Assembly (NCBI RefSeq): GCF_009193215.1 | Contig: NZ_VYVA01000001.1 | Coordinates: forward strand, 930,001 to 994,000 | DNA: 64,000 bases | Direction of reading: 5' to 3' | Origin: Flavicella marina | GTDB lineage: Bacteria; Bacteroidota; Bacteroidia; Flavobacteriales; Flavobacteriaceae | Shown here: one piece after another, positions 8,470-18,147 of the stretch | Position numbering within the stretch: position 1 is the first letter of the stretch | Layout: every line of letters starts with the position of its first letter | Notes under the pieces: model-generated | The model's input: only the letters and a program-made list of their open reading frames with translations | The model's database searches: none | Told to the model about the DNA's origin: nothing | Translations under genes and position numbers: made by a program

Positions 8470-9294
8470 TTAAAGAATCTTTAAGCTGTCTTCTTTAATC
8501 CAGCCTGTTTTACCGTCTTTCAACTTAATTTTTTTCCAAATATCTACCTCATCCAACACGAAAACTTTGAGACCTTCGTGTATTTCAAATACCTCTTGCC
8601 CAGAAGTTAAAGGAGCGTCTTTTACACTTACTTTTTCATCAAAAACGATAGCTTCGATTGTAGATGAACTTGTATCGTATTGTTTTAATGTAAAGATCAC
8701 TGAAGTCACTAAAAAAATAAAGGTCAAACAGCTCACAACAAAATAGGCTCTTTTTCTCGAAGGGATGTAAGAAAAATAAAAAAACAAGAAAAACAAACAA
8801 CTCACAATTGAAAAACAAACCGCCAAATAAGCCCATTGGTTGTATGACAACTGTTGAATAATGTTAATTTCTAATTCTTGCATAAATGATTTAGGCAACT
8901 CTTCAATGGCATCTAGCGCCATTCTATTTGCAAAAATCAAATTATTGGCAGCGTCTTTATTTTGTGGATTGAGTAACAATGCTTTCTCTAAGTTGTAAAT
9001 ACTCGGAGCTACTTTGTTTATTTTATAATAGGCATTACCGAGGTTGTAATACAGTTCTGAAGACACCTTTCCGCTTGCCTCAATTTTTTCGTAAAGGCCA
9101 ATTGCCTCAACATATTTTTCGTTTCTATACAATTCGTTTGCTTGATCAAACAAGCTTTCATTTGACTGTGAGAAGCCATCGAACGTAAAAAAAATGAGCA
9201 ACATAATTTTGATGATCTTCAAGCCCACTATCGGCCAAGCATACTTCTGTAAAGTTGCTTTGGTATCCTTCCAATGTTTCAATAAACTACTCAT
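8470..9294 (-). CDS. batE: BatE, TPR and SH3-like membrane protein
   Basis: A 274-residue last gene of the Bat operon. An N-terminal hydrophobic segment is followed by TPR repeats (about 45-125, including LYYNLGNAYYKINKVAPSIY), two transmembrane helices (about 155-205), and a C-terminal SH3-like domain (VSVKDAPLTSGQEVFEIHEG, then GWIKEDSL). This is the usual BatE arrangement. Bat proteins are thought to form a periplasmic/inner-membrane complex protecting against oxygen or envelope stress in Bacteroidota, but the biochemical role is not settled. It starts 3 bp after batD ends. Confidence 0.85.
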   Translation of the reverse strand: MSSLLKHWKDTKATLQKYAWPIVGLKIIKIMLLIFFTFDGFSQSNESLFDQANELYRNEKYVEAIGLYEKIEASGKVSSELYYNLGNAYYKINKVAPSIYNLEKALLLNPQNKDAANNLIFANRMALDAIEELPKSFMQELEINIIQQLSYNQWAYLAVCFSIVSCLFFLFFYFSYIPSRKRAYFVVSCLTFIFLVTSVIFTLKQYDTSSSTIEAIVFDEKVSVKDAPLTSGQEVFEIHEGLKVFVLDEVDIWKKIKLKDGKTGWIKEDSLKIL

Positions 9295-9297
9295 ACC

Positions 9298-11082
9298 TTA
9301 TAATTGTTTATCTATTTTGGTGATTACTTCTTTCGCTTTATGGTACTCTTCTTCCATCATAACATCAGTTACAGGAGCATATCTTGCAAAATCACAATCG
9401 TCAAGAACAGCGATAAATTTATTGCTTACCTCTTTGTCGACTCCCTTACTTGAAAGTAATTCAGTTATGCGTTCTTTGCTTATTTCTGATGTTTCTATCT
9501 GCAGTTTCGCTTTTAAATAATTGTGCAACGCTTTTTCTAGGGCAATATAAAATGCTTCTTTATTACCCAATAGTTTTTTAGCTTGTGACAAATATTTTCT
9601 AGCCAGTTTATCAGCTTTTCTCGTTCGATTCCCAATCAAATCATTCGCACGCTCTTTTTGTTTTTTACCTATGACAATCGCGACCGGAATAGCTAAAAAT
9701 GGTAAAAACAGCAATACATAAAACAAATTAGATTTGTAAAAGTCTTCGACATCTAAAGAGTTTAGTTGTGTAGTGCTTTGAATGTATCTAAAAGATTTGT
9801 TCGACGTAACCACTTTTTTATTGACTCCATCAGTTGCTTGTTGGTATTGATCTGCGTCAGAATTAGTCACCAATTCTTTCCCTTCAGTAACATTAACAAA
9901 TACATTGTCTGAAACTATGGAATGGTATTTTTTGTCTTTAGGGTTGAAATACGAAAAAGAAACCGGTGGTATTTTGTATTTCCCTTTAAACTGAGGAACT
10001 ACTGTATAAGAATCAAAGACCTCGCCTCTTAAACCTTTGGTGCCCGATAAAGAAATTTTTAGGTTTTCTTTATGTTCTGGTGTATATACCTCTAATTCTT
10101 GTGGTGTAACGACTTTTGGTATTTCAAATAATTTTAAATTACCTTTTCCAGAAACAACGATTTTTAACTGAGTAGATTCGTTTGCTTTTAACTGTTCTTT
10201 ACTCGTAGTTAACTTCATATCAAAATCTCCTACAGCTCCATTAAAGTCGGCCGGTTTTCCTTCTAGAGGTAACGGCTTTACACGAATTGTTTTTTTAAAG
10301 GTCTTAAAGTTCTTTCTGATGTTTCTGGTAATCGGATTACCAAAGAAGTCACCCCTTCCCGTAGGAACTCCAATAATTAAATCAGAGCTGAGAGGTTCTA
10401 ACGCTAATTTTCCAGATTTTTGAGGAATCAAAACCGCTTTTCTTATCGTAAAGTAACGGTAATCTTCGCCTTGAAATTTTCCATTTTTAACAACTATTTC
10501 TTCGATTTTTATGTCTTGATTCCAAAACCCTTCGAATTTTGGCAACTCTTTGATATCAAAATCACTAATTGCTACATTATTACTAAAATACAGTCTGTAC
10601 TCAACATAAATACCTTCACCTAAATAGGGATTCGTATTGGAAACCATTACCTCTAGATGCACGTTTTGGTTGGCAATATAATCAGGATCGTTTGGGTCTT
10701 TTGGCAATTCAATAGCATCTACTACGGCAACCGTAACAGGGTTTGACTTGATAATTTGCCCTCTATATTCTATAGTTGCTCCCGAAATAGTTAAACTCCC
10801 TTTTCTTTTCGGAGCAATGATATAACTATACGATTGCGAATACGTAACCTTTCCGTTAATCCAAGATTGATTTACAGATTGACTGGGCCCACCTACCACT
10901 TCAAAACCATTAAAACTAGGTGGAGAAAAATGGTCTGCACCTTGTTTATTTACAGTAAACTCTACACGCAAACGTTGGTTGACTCCTAATTTATTCTTGC
11001 TCACTTTCGTTGTCAGCTCGATTTGAGCCAACAAGCTATTCGTAAGAATAAAAATAAATATGTATGTTAATTTCAACTTCAT
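9298..11082 (-). CDS. batD: BatD, oxygen-tolerance family membrane-anchored protein
   Basis: A 594-residue protein with signal peptide (ending LLAQ), several immunoglobulin-like beta domains (the opening VSKNKLGVNQRLRVEFTV is diagnostic of BatD), one transmembrane helix near 450-470 (FYVLLFLPFLAIPVAIVI), and a cytoplasmic helical tail. The bulk is periplasmic. It lies in the Bat operon between the small TPR protein (4-bp gap) and batE. Length is typical. Confidence 0.9.
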   Translation of the reverse strand: MKLKLTYIFIFILTNSLLAQIELTTKVSKNKLGVNQRLRVEFTVNKQGADHFSPPSFNGFEVVGGPSQSVNQSWINGKVTYSQSYSYIIAPKRKGSLTISGATIEYRGQIIKSNPVTVAVVDAIELPKDPNDPDYIANQNVHLEVMVSNTNPYLGEGIYVEYRLYFSNNVAISDFDIKELPKFEGFWNQDIKIEEIVVKNGKFQGEDYRYFTIRKAVLIPQKSGKLALEPLSSDLIIGVPTGRGDFFGNPITRNIRKNFKTFKKTIRVKPLPLEGKPADFNGAVGDFDMKLTTSKEQLKANESTQLKIVVSGKGNLKLFEIPKVVTPQELEVYTPEHKENLKISLSGTKGLRGEVFDSYTVVPQFKGKYKIPPVSFSYFNPKDKKYHSIVSDNVFVNVTEGKELVTNSDADQYQQATDGVNKKVVTSNKSFRYIQSTTQLNSLDVEDFYKSNLFYVLLFLPFLAIPVAIVIGKKQKERANDLIGNRTRKADKLARKYLSQAKKLLGNKEAFYIALEKALHNYLKAKLQIETSEISKERITELLSSKGVDKEVSNKFIAVLDDCDFARYAPVTDVMMEEEYHKAKEVITKIDKQL

Positions 11083-11086
11083 GTAT

Positions 11087-11623
11087 TTACCAATCTTTCT
11101 CTTGTTGTACTTTTTTACCTTTTACTTTTTGAGCATTTACCTTTTTCTGTGTTTTAGCTTCTTCGTTGTTCATCGTTTCTAACAGCTGCTTCACTTGTTC
11201 AGGTGTCATTTGACCCACTTGAGGTTGAGGTTGAGGTTGCTCAGGTTTTTGATTCTCTTTATTATCTTGCTTGTTCTTCTCTTGATCTTTCTTGTTTTGA
11301 TCGTCTTTTTTGTCTTTATTTTGATCGTTATTTTTTTGATCCTGATCTTTCTTTCTATCCTTATTTTCTTGATCTTTTTTATTCTGGTCGTCTTTTTTCT
11401 GTTGGTCTTTCTTTTTCTTTTCTTCGATCAACTTGCGTTTCAAACTATTCAACTTTTCGTCGTTTGGATATTTTTTCAAGCCTTCATCAATCGTAGCGGT
11501 AGCTTTTTCAATTTCGCTATGAATAAAATCTTTGGCTCCTGAATTAAAATAGCCTTCTGCACTCGTTTGAGCGGCAAGAGATACTCCCAACATCAAAAAT
11601 ATACTTAGTACAATTGCTTTCAT
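11087..11623 (-). CDS. BatC-like small TPR protein with long charged linker
   Basis: A 178-residue secreted protein: signal peptide (SLAAQ), about one and a half TPR-like helices (25-65), a low-complexity region very rich in Lys, Asp, Gln and Asn (about 66-135), and a conserved tail GQMTPEQVKQLLETMNNEEAK. In other Flavobacteriia a BatC-type protein at this operon position has the same linker and tail, so the protein is real despite its composition. It probably pairs with the TPR protein upstream, whose stop it abuts. The lone charged linker may tether partners. Confidence 0.75.
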   Translation of the reverse strand: MKAIVLSIFLMLGVSLAAQTSAEGYFNSGAKDFIHSEIEKATATIDEGLKKYPNDEKLNSLKRKLIEEKKKKDQQKKDDQNKKDQENKDRKKDQDQKNNDQNKDKKDDQNKKDQEKNKQDNKENQKPEQPQPQPQVGQMTPEQVKQLLETMNNEEAKTQKKVNAQKVKGKKVQQEKDW

Positions 11624-12279
11624 TACTTTTTATCTATTTCAATTACCGACTCAATCTTTTTCATAAAATCTTTATAATTTGCAACCGTAGGATCTTTTTC
11701 TAAGGCTGTATCTAATAGATTCAAAGCTTTTTCAAACTGATACGACTCAATAAGCTTATCTGCTTGTTTTTTCATTCTCTTCGCATAATCAGACGGCGGT
11801 GGCGGATTGTTCTTTTTATCGTCTTCTTGTTGCTGTTTTAACTTCTCTCGAGCAAAGGCCAAATTGTAACGTGTTTCATCGTCACTTGGATTGTTACGCA
11901 AACTTTTTTTGTATGCCTCTATTGCTTTACTGTATTCTTTTTCTTGTAAATGCGCATTACCAACATTGTGATACGCCATTGATTTTTCTAATTTGTTTTT
12001 CGTGTTTGTCGCTGCCAATTCGAATTGTGGAATCGCTTCTTTGTAATTTTTTTGCGCAAACAAGGCACTTCCTAAATTGTAGGCACTTTTAAAATACGTA
12101 CTAGCCTGTACCGAAGCTTTTTTATAAGAAATAGCCGCATCAGCATACTTTTCTGAAGCATATAACTCGTTTCCTTCTCGCACAAAGTTTCTCGCCAATC
12201 TTTGCTTCACAATAGAATCTTGTTGTGCTTTCATAGAAAAGCAACACAGGCATAAAATAATCAATTGAAAAACTCTCAT
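11623..12279 (-). CDS. batC: BatC-type TPR protein
   Basis: A 218-residue protein with signal peptide (CCFSMKAQ) and at least three TPR units (LARNFVREGNELYASEKY; STYFKSAYNLGSALFAQKNY; SMAYHNVGNAHLQEKEY). A proline-rich spot (NNPPPPSD) separates these from a final helical pair. It follows batB by 3 bp and overlaps the stop/start junction of the next gene by one base. TPRs probably assemble the Bat complex on the periplasmic side. Confidence 0.8.
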   Translation of the reverse strand: MRVFQLIILCLCCFSMKAQQDSIVKQRLARNFVREGNELYASEKYADAAISYKKASVQASTYFKSAYNLGSALFAQKNYKEAIPQFELAATNTKNKLEKSMAYHNVGNAHLQEKEYSKAIEAYKKSLRNNPSDDETRYNLAFAREKLKQQQEDDKKNNPPPPSDYAKRMKKQADKLIESYQFEKALNLLDTALEKDPTVANYKDFMKKIESVIEIDKK

Positions 12280-12282
12280 ATC

Positions 12283-13329
12283 TTATTTTTTAAACTCTTT
12301 TTCTTTAAACAAATCTACTTTCTGAAGCCATTTTGTCTTTTTCTCCAAAAAGGACATATCAAAAACTAAAAACAACAACGCAATACCTACAAACCACTGA
12401 AATTGATCTTTATAGTCAGAAAATTGTTTGGTTTCAAACTCATGCTTTTGGGCATTTGAAACAACATCTATCAAGGTGTCTACTGGTTTTTTTGTTCTAT
12501 TACCATCTACATAAACTCCATCTGCTTTTTCGGCTATTTGTTTCAATACATCTGGTTGACGCTGTGTAATTACCACTTCTCCTTTTCTGTCTTTCTTATA
12601 CCCAATCAAGGTACCAGAATTTCGAAGAGGAATAGGTCCTCCTTTTTCTGTTCCCACACCAACTGTATATACTTTGATACCCTCATTCGCCAAATCTTCA
12701 GCAATTGAAATCGTGTTTTTTTCATGGTCTTCACCATCCGAAATAATCACCAAAAACTTATTGGTTTGTTCGTCATTATTATAATATGTTTTTGCCAAAT
12801 CCAATGCCTCATTGATAGCGGTACCTTGACTTGATACCATATCTGGATTCGCATTTTGTAAAAACATATTTGCTGAAGCATGGTCGGTAGTGATTGGTAA
12901 TAACGGATAAGCATTTCCAGCGTACACAATAACCCCTACTCTATCGCTTCCTAATTTTTCAATAGTTTTAGAAATAATTTGTTTTGACTTTTCTAATCTG
13001 TTTGGCGCAATATCTTCTGCCAACATACTTTTTGATACATCCAAAGCAAAGACAATATCAACTCCTTCTCGCTTCACTGTTTTTAGTTTGATACCCATTT
13101 TTGGGTTTACCAAAGCAATGATTAAAAATGAAAGACCAAGCAGTAAAAAAATTAATTTTAAAGTAGCCTTGAAAAAAGAATAATTCGGTGCGATTTTCTC
13201 AAAAAGCTCTAAAGAAGCAAATTTTTTCTGCGTTCTTTTTTTCCACCAAAGCACACCTACAAACAGCAATACAACCAAAGGCAATATGGCAAAAAGGTAA
13301 AAATATATAGGTTCTTCTAATTTGTACAT
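12283..13329 (-). CDS. batB: BatB, VWA-domain membrane protein
   Basis: A 348-residue protein with two N-terminal transmembrane helices (about 8-28 and 56-76), a von Willebrand A domain whose metal-ion site reads DVSKS (Asp97, Ser99, Ser101), and a C-terminal helix (about 315-335). TITTDH..ANMFL and VIISDGEDHEKN supply the other metal-site elements. With BatA it likely forms the VWA pair that works with the MoxR ATPase. It starts 18 bp after batA ends. Confidence 0.9.
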   Translation of the reverse strand: MYKLEEPIYFYLFAILPLVVLLFVGVLWWKKRTQKKFASLELFEKIAPNYSFFKATLKLIFLLLGLSFLIIALVNPKMGIKLKTVKREGVDIVFALDVSKSMLAEDIAPNRLEKSKQIISKTIEKLGSDRVGVIVYAGNAYPLLPITTDHASANMFLQNANPDMVSSQGTAINEALDLAKTYYNNDEQTNKFLVIISDGEDHEKNTISIAEDLANEGIKVYTVGVGTEKGGPIPLRNSGTLIGYKKDRKGEVVITQRQPDVLKQIAEKADGVYVDGNRTKKPVDTLIDVVSNAQKHEFETKQFSDYKDQFQWFVGIALLFLVFDMSFLEKKTKWLQKVDLFKEKEFKK

Positions 13330-13347
13330 TTCTTATGCTGTGATTTA

Positions 13348-14355
13348 TTAAATAAAACTTTTAAACAAGGTATTTCTCAATACATACTCTAACAATAATA
13401 ACCCCAAGGCTATCAATACATACAATCGATACTCTTCTTGGTAATTGTAATATTTAAATTCTTCTATTTTTGTTTTTTCTAATTTGTTAATTTCATCGTA
13501 AATCGATTGTAATTTAGAGTTATTCGTCGCTCTAAAATATTGTCCCGAAGTTTCTGATGCAATATGTTTTAACAGATCTTCGTCAATCTCAACCTTTTGT
13601 CTACGATATTGCAACCTTCCGAAACGGTCTTTAGCATATGGGAACGGCGCCATACCGTTGGTACCAATTCCAATCGTATATACTTTTATGTTTAATTCTT
13701 TTGCTAATTCAGTTGCGGTTCTCGGATCGATAAACCCTGCTGTATTTACACCATCTGTTAGCAAAATAATCACCTTACTTTTGGCTTTACTGTCTTTCAA
13801 TCGATTGATAGCCGAACCTAATCCCATACCTATAGCCGTACCATCTTCTATTTGACCATATTCAATATCAGAAATTGTTCTTGTAACAATTCCTTTATCA
13901 CTTGTAATAGGTGTTTGTGTAAAACTTTCACCAGCATACACCACGATACCAATTCTATCATTAGGTCTCTTCGATACAAAATCTTTCGCAACATCTTTCA
14001 GCGCTTCTAATCTATTTGGTTGTAAGTCTTTCGCCAACATACTACCCGAAACATCAATCGCCATGACAATGTCAATACCTTTGTTTGATTTTGTTTTTTT
14101 ACTAACGGCCACATTTCTAGGTCTTGCCAAGGCAACAATTAGCAAAGCAACAGCGGCCAACTTTAACACATATAGCAATGGTTTTAATTGTGCCAAAACA
14201 GATTTTTTTAATTTAAAACCTGCTACTGTTGTTACTCGTAAAGCAGGAGTACTTTTCTTATGACTGATGTAAAACCAAACTGCCAAAATCGGTATCAACA
14301 ACAAGCCATATAAAAATAAAGGCGACTCAAACTCAAAATTTGTCCAGTTTCTCAT
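13348..14355 (-). CDS. batA: BatA, VWA-domain membrane protein
   Basis: A 335-residue paralogue of BatB: two N-terminal membrane helices, a VWA domain with DVSGS (Asp101, Ser103, Ser105), ILLTDGVNTAGFIDP as the second metal-binding loop, and a C-terminal helix. The metal-site residues are intact. It lies directly after the long BatD-like gene (2-bp gap) and before batB. MoxR-VWA pairs are generally viewed as chaperone-like assemblies; specific client unknown here. Confidence 0.9.
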   Translation of the reverse strand: MRNWTNFEFESPLFLYGLLLIPILAVWFYISHKKSTPALRVTTVAGFKLKKSVLAQLKPLLYVLKLAAVALLIVALARPRNVAVSKKTKSNKGIDIVMAIDVSGSMLAKDLQPNRLEALKDVAKDFVSKRPNDRIGIVVYAGESFTQTPITSDKGIVTRTISDIEYGQIEDGTAIGMGLGSAINRLKDSKAKSKVIILLTDGVNTAGFIDPRTATELAKELNIKVYTIGIGTNGMAPFPYAKDRFGRLQYRRQKVEIDEDLLKHIASETSGQYFRATNNSKLQSIYDEINKLEKTKIEEFKYYNYQEEYRLYVLIALGLLLLEYVLRNTLFKSFI

Positions 14356-14357
14356 AA

Positions 14358-15962
14358 CTATTCCTTTTCAAATTTTATTGATTGAACTACCGTATCCATC
14401 GTAGTTTGCACATCTGTATCATCAAAACTACCATTGGTAAACACCTGCCAAACTTTATTTTCTTTAGAAAAACCTAGCAAATTAAACCCTTTTTTTATTC
14501 CGTCAGTAGTGTAACTTCCTTTTAAAAAGACTCCGTGAATTTCATCTCCAAAAGAAGCTGGTTGTCTTTCAAATTCTAAGTCTTCTAGTTTTTGAGTTTG
14601 CTCTAAATTGGCAATCGTACTTTGAACTACTTGCTCAACATCTGGATTGATACCTGATACATAAACCAAAGCAGTTACAGATATTTCAGAGTCATCGGTA
14701 GCATTTACATAACTGTAAATTTTAAGGTCTGATAAAACACTTTGCGCTTGTGGCGGCACCTGATCTGATTTTAAATCAATCGAACCTGGTGCGGTTAGTG
14801 TCAATGCTGGCGAACCAAAAGATTGTACACTCCAGCCACTATTTTCAGAATCGGTAGCGGTACTTTCAACAGCAGTAGCTCCTTTTTTAATCTGAGCCGT
14901 TTGATAAATTTCATAACCAAAAAAGCTCACGATAAATAAAGCAAAAACTATAATCGCAACGATAATTTTCGATCGCTTACTCATTTTTTTGAATGAAAAT
15001 TTCTCTTTTGGTTTCTCTTCTTTTTCTTTTGTTTCTTCTATTAATTTTTGAGCTAACACATATTTTTCAAGTAGCGGTTGCATCTCATCGATAATAGAAG
15101 AAGCAACAGACCTGTCGTTCTTTATTTCACCCAATTCAGGTCTTAACTTGGCAAATTTCACGAAATCTGCATGCTGTAAAAACGCATGTAATTTTTGAAT
15201 AGCTTCTTTGGTAATTCCAATATTTTTGGCACTGTTTTGATTTTTAATTAATTCAATCAATTCATCTGTAGTAGCTTCTAACGTATGAACATTTACTTCT
15301 TTACCAATGTACACTCGAATAATTTCGGTAAGTTCTACATAGTATTCTTTGATCTGATTGTTTTCGAGCAATTCTTTTTGATCTAACGAAGTAAATTTTT
15401 CTATTGCTTCTTGATAAGCAGGAATCTCTTTTGCTTTGACTTTTTGTTTCTTTCCTTTTTTCTTGAACAAGAAATACAAGCTTATCAATAAAATCAATAT
15501 ACCCAATATCAAATACATCCAATTGAAATAAGGTTTGAAATCGTCAAAAACATAAGGTTCTTCTGCAATAGGCTTGACTCCGAAAGCTTTTTGCTTTATC
15601 GTATCTACAGGTACTGTAGCAACCTGTATCAATAAAGAGTCTGTAAAATATGTTTTGTCTTTTATAAAAATCTGTTGTTTTGGAATGTAGAAGCTTCCAC
15701 TATCGAAACCAGTAAGCACATATTTTTTTACCAATTGATTTTTTAAGGTGTCTATTTTCTCGTCAGATACAACTTCTAACAAACCTAATTTTTGCAACTG
15801 AGGAAAAATTACATCTGATTTTTTATCGACACTTATCTGGTATTGAACTTGTTCTCCTATTCTAATTTGTGTGGTATCAACAGCCACAAAAATCTTAGGT
15901 TCTTGCTGTGAGAACCCTAGAAAAACACTAAATAAAAATAAATATATAAGTCGTTTTTTCAT
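14358..15962 (-). CDS. BatD-like protein with C-terminal transmembrane/DcrB-like extension
   Basis: A 534-residue protein. Residues 1-140 are a signal peptide and a BatD-type beta domain (VDTTQIRIGEQVQYQISV). A first membrane helix (about 147-167), a helical cytoplasmic domain of the kind seen in short BatD-like proteins (to about 310), and a second helix (about 330-350) follow. The last 150 residues form a separate domain (LTLTAPGSIDLKSDQVPP, ending TMDTVVQSIKFEKE) resembling DcrB/PsbP-like lipoprotein domains. In most Flavobacteriia the gene at this position ends after the helical domain, so this looks like an extension. It is in the Bat operon. Confidence 0.7.
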   Translation of the reverse strand: MKKRLIYLFLFSVFLGFSQQEPKIFVAVDTTQIRIGEQVQYQISVDKKSDVIFPQLQKLGLLEVVSDEKIDTLKNQLVKKYVLTGFDSGSFYIPKQQIFIKDKTYFTDSLLIQVATVPVDTIKQKAFGVKPIAEEPYVFDDFKPYFNWMYLILGILILLISLYFLFKKKGKKQKVKAKEIPAYQEAIEKFTSLDQKELLENNQIKEYYVELTEIIRVYIGKEVNVHTLEATTDELIELIKNQNSAKNIGITKEAIQKLHAFLQHADFVKFAKLRPELGEIKNDRSVASSIIDEMQPLLEKYVLAQKLIEETKEKEEKPKEKFSFKKMSKRSKIIVAIIVFALFIVSFFGYEIYQTAQIKKGATAVESTATDSENSGWSVQSFGSPALTLTAPGSIDLKSDQVPPQAQSVLSDLKIYSYVNATDDSEISVTALVYVSGINPDVEQVVQSTIANLEQTQKLEDLEFERQPASFGDEIHGVFLKGSYTTDGIKKGFNLLGFSKENKVWQVFTNGSFDDTDVQTTMDTVVQSIKFEKE

Positions 15963-15986
15963 GATAATCGTATCTATCTCTACCGT

Positions 15987-16856
15987 TTATTTTCCTTTTT
16001 GTTTAAAATACCCCAACAACTTCTTTACATAGCTTTCATCTACTTGTGTACTTATCGTACCCGATCCACTTTTTTTGAAGCTAGTTTCGTAAAAATTTGT
16101 CATTGCCAAATAATTCGATTTGTATGCATTTCGAACACTTTTAGAACCTGTGTTTACCATAACGGTTTCTCCAGATTCTGCATCAAGCATCGGTACCAAT
16201 CCTAAATTCGGAATTTCTGCGTCGTGTTTGTCATACACACGAACTCCCGTTACATCGTGTTTTTTACCTACAATTTTTAAGGTCTGATCGTACGAATCAT
16301 CCATAAAATCTGACAACACAAAAACAATGGCTTTTTTTGTCATTACATTCGACAAATACTTTAAAGCCTCGTTGATATTGGTTTTTTTACTTTGTGGTTG
16401 GAATTCGATCAACTCGCGAATAATCCTCAATACGTGACTTTTTCCTTTTTTAGGCGGAATAAATAATTCTACCTCATCAGAAAACAAAATCAATCCAACT
16501 TTGTCATTATTTTGGATTGCAGAAAAAGCTAAAGTTGCTGCAATTTCAGTAATCGTATCCTTTTTAAACTGTGAAGTTGTACCAAAAAACTGAGAACCAG
16601 AAACGTCTACCACTAACATCATGGTTAGTTCGCGTTCTTCTTCAAATACTTTTATATAAGGCTGATTGTACCTAGCGGTAACATTCCAATCAATATTTCT
16701 AATATCATCACCAAACTGGTACTCACGCACCTCACTAAAAGTCATACCACGCCCTTTAAAAGAACTGTGATATTCTCCTGAAAAGATATGATCTGAAAGC
16801 CTGCGCGTTTTGATTTCAATCTTGCGGACTTTTTTTAGAATTTCTTTAGTTTCCAC
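15987..16856 (-). CDS. DUF58 domain protein of the Bat operon
   Basis: A 289-residue soluble protein of the DUF58/VWA-like class. The family signature is visible as NIDWNVTARYNQPYIKVF, followed by VVDVSGSQ (Asp-x-Ser-x-Ser metal site) and VLSDFMDDSYD. DUF58 proteins accompany MoxR ATPases in nearly all Bat operons. The start is GTG at 16856; an in-frame stop lies two codons upstream and no ATG intervenes. It sits 102 bp after moxR and 24 bp before the BatD-like gene. Confidence 0.9.
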   Translation of the reverse strand: METKEILKKVRKIEIKTRRLSDHIFSGEYHSSFKGRGMTFSEVREYQFGDDIRNIDWNVTARYNQPYIKVFEEERELTMMLVVDVSGSQFFGTTSQFKKDTITEIAATLAFSAIQNNDKVGLILFSDEVELFIPPKKGKSHVLRIIRELIEFQPQSKKTNINEALKYLSNVMTKKAIVFVLSDFMDDSYDQTLKIVGKKHDVTGVRVYDKHDAEIPNLGLVPMLDAESGETVMVNTGSKSVRNAYKSNYLAMTNFYETSFKKSGSGTISTQVDESYVKKLLGYFKQKGK

Positions 16857-16958
16857 TAGTTAGATATGAGATGGTTTAAATGATAAATTGTTTCCTTTTT
16901 TTGTAGCTACTCTAGCGTTAATTTCAAACGAGACTAACAGAGAATAGTGTTCAAAATT

Positions 16959-17963
16959 CTATGGTACTTCAATTTCATTTACAATTTTGTTGATGATATC
17001 AACAGAAGTAACATTTTCTGCTTCGGCTTCATACGTAATTCCTATTCTATGGCGCAAGATATCGTATACAACAGCTCGAACATCTTCAGGAATTACATAA
17101 CCTCTTCTTTTGATAAAAGCATAACATTTTGCAGCTTTTGCCAAACTGATACTTCCACGAGGAGATGCTCCGAAACCAATCAAAGGTTTTAAATCTGCTA
17201 AATTGTATTTTTCTGGGTAACGTGTAGCGAAAATAATATCGAGAATGTATTTCTCAATTTTTTCGTCCATATAAACTTCATTCACAGAAGCTCTCGCTTT
17301 GATAATTTGTTCTAATGAAACCACCGGATTTACCTTTGCAAAACCACCCGTTAAATTCTGACGCATGATCAATTGCTCGTCTTCTAATTTTGGATAGTCG
17401 ATAACCACCTTTAACATAAAACGATCGACCTGTGCTTCAGGTAAAGTATACGTTCCTTCTTGCTCAACAGGGTTTTGCGTAGCCATAACCAAAAATGGCT
17501 CTTGTAACTCAAAAGTATCATCACCAATGGTTACTTGACGTTCTTGCATGGCCTCTAACAAAGCAGATTGCACTTTTGCCGGTGCTCTGTTGATCTCATC
17601 TGCCAGTACAAAATTTGCGAAAATAGGTCCTTTTTTAATTTCGAACTTGTTTTCTTGCATGTTATATATCATGGTACCTACCACATCGGCAGGTAACAAA
17701 TCTGGGGTAAATTGAATTCTACTAAAACCACCATCAACTGCTTTCGACAAGGTATTTATCGCAAGAGTTTTTGCCAATCCCGGCACCCCTTCTAACAATA
17801 TATGTCCATTTCCTAAAAGCCCAATCAACAAACGATCGATCATGTGTTTTTGACCGACAATCACTTTGTTCATTTCAGATTTTAACAAATCTATAAAAGC
17901 ACTTTCTTTTTCTATTTTTTCATTGATAGCTCTAATATCTACACTCGTATTTTGATCTTCCAT
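16959..17963 (-). CDS. MoxR-family AAA+ ATPase
   Basis: A 334-residue AAA+ ATPase, first gene of the Bat operon. Walker A is GVPGLAKT (59-66), Walker B LADEINRAP (Asp122, Glu123), and sensor region VMATQNPVEQEGTY is typical of the MoxR branch. It is likely the motor that remodels VWA proteins BatA/BatB and DUF58. Length fits the family. On the minus strand 47-54 bp before the ATG is TAGTTTTG (18010-18017), a TAnnTTTG match. Confidence 0.92.
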   Translation of the reverse strand: MEDQNTSVDIRAINEKIEKESAFIDLLKSEMNKVIVGQKHMIDRLLIGLLGNGHILLEGVPGLAKTLAINTLSKAVDGGFSRIQFTPDLLPADVVGTMIYNMQENKFEIKKGPIFANFVLADEINRAPAKVQSALLEAMQERQVTIGDDTFELQEPFLVMATQNPVEQEGTYTLPEAQVDRFMLKVVIDYPKLEDEQLIMRQNLTGGFAKVNPVVSLEQIIKARASVNEVYMDEKIEKYILDIIFATRYPEKYNLADLKPLIGFGASPRGSISLAKAAKCYAFIKRRGYVIPEDVRAVVYDILRHRIGITYEAEAENVTSVDIINKIVNEIEVP

Positions 17964-18009
17964 GGATAGCTACTATTATTTAGATTGTTTGATTTATTAC
18001 TGAGTTTGA

Positions 18010-18017
18010 CAAAACTA
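18010..18017 (-). promoter_or_regulatory. Probable -7 element of the moxR-bat operon promoter
   Basis: The minus strand reads TAGTTTTG, matching TAnnTTTG, 47 bp upstream of the MoxR start. No TTG at 17-23 bp was found, so only the -7 half is supported. Confidence 0.45.
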
Positions 18018-18147
18018 ATATATTATTGCAATGTTATTGTTAAAATTTGGTTAAAGAACCCCGTAAATACTAGCCTTCTTAAATATCAAGCAACAAACAA
18101 ACTTCCTAGTAACGAATAAGTTGTGTTAAAAAAATGTTATCATTTTC

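Noticed and set aside
11195-11542. Long plus-strand open frame of hydrophobic residues opposite the charged TPR protein
   Set aside because: It is the antisense of a K/D/Q/N-rich linker, which yields Leu/Phe/Ile codons; the minus-strand gene has a signal peptide and operon context.
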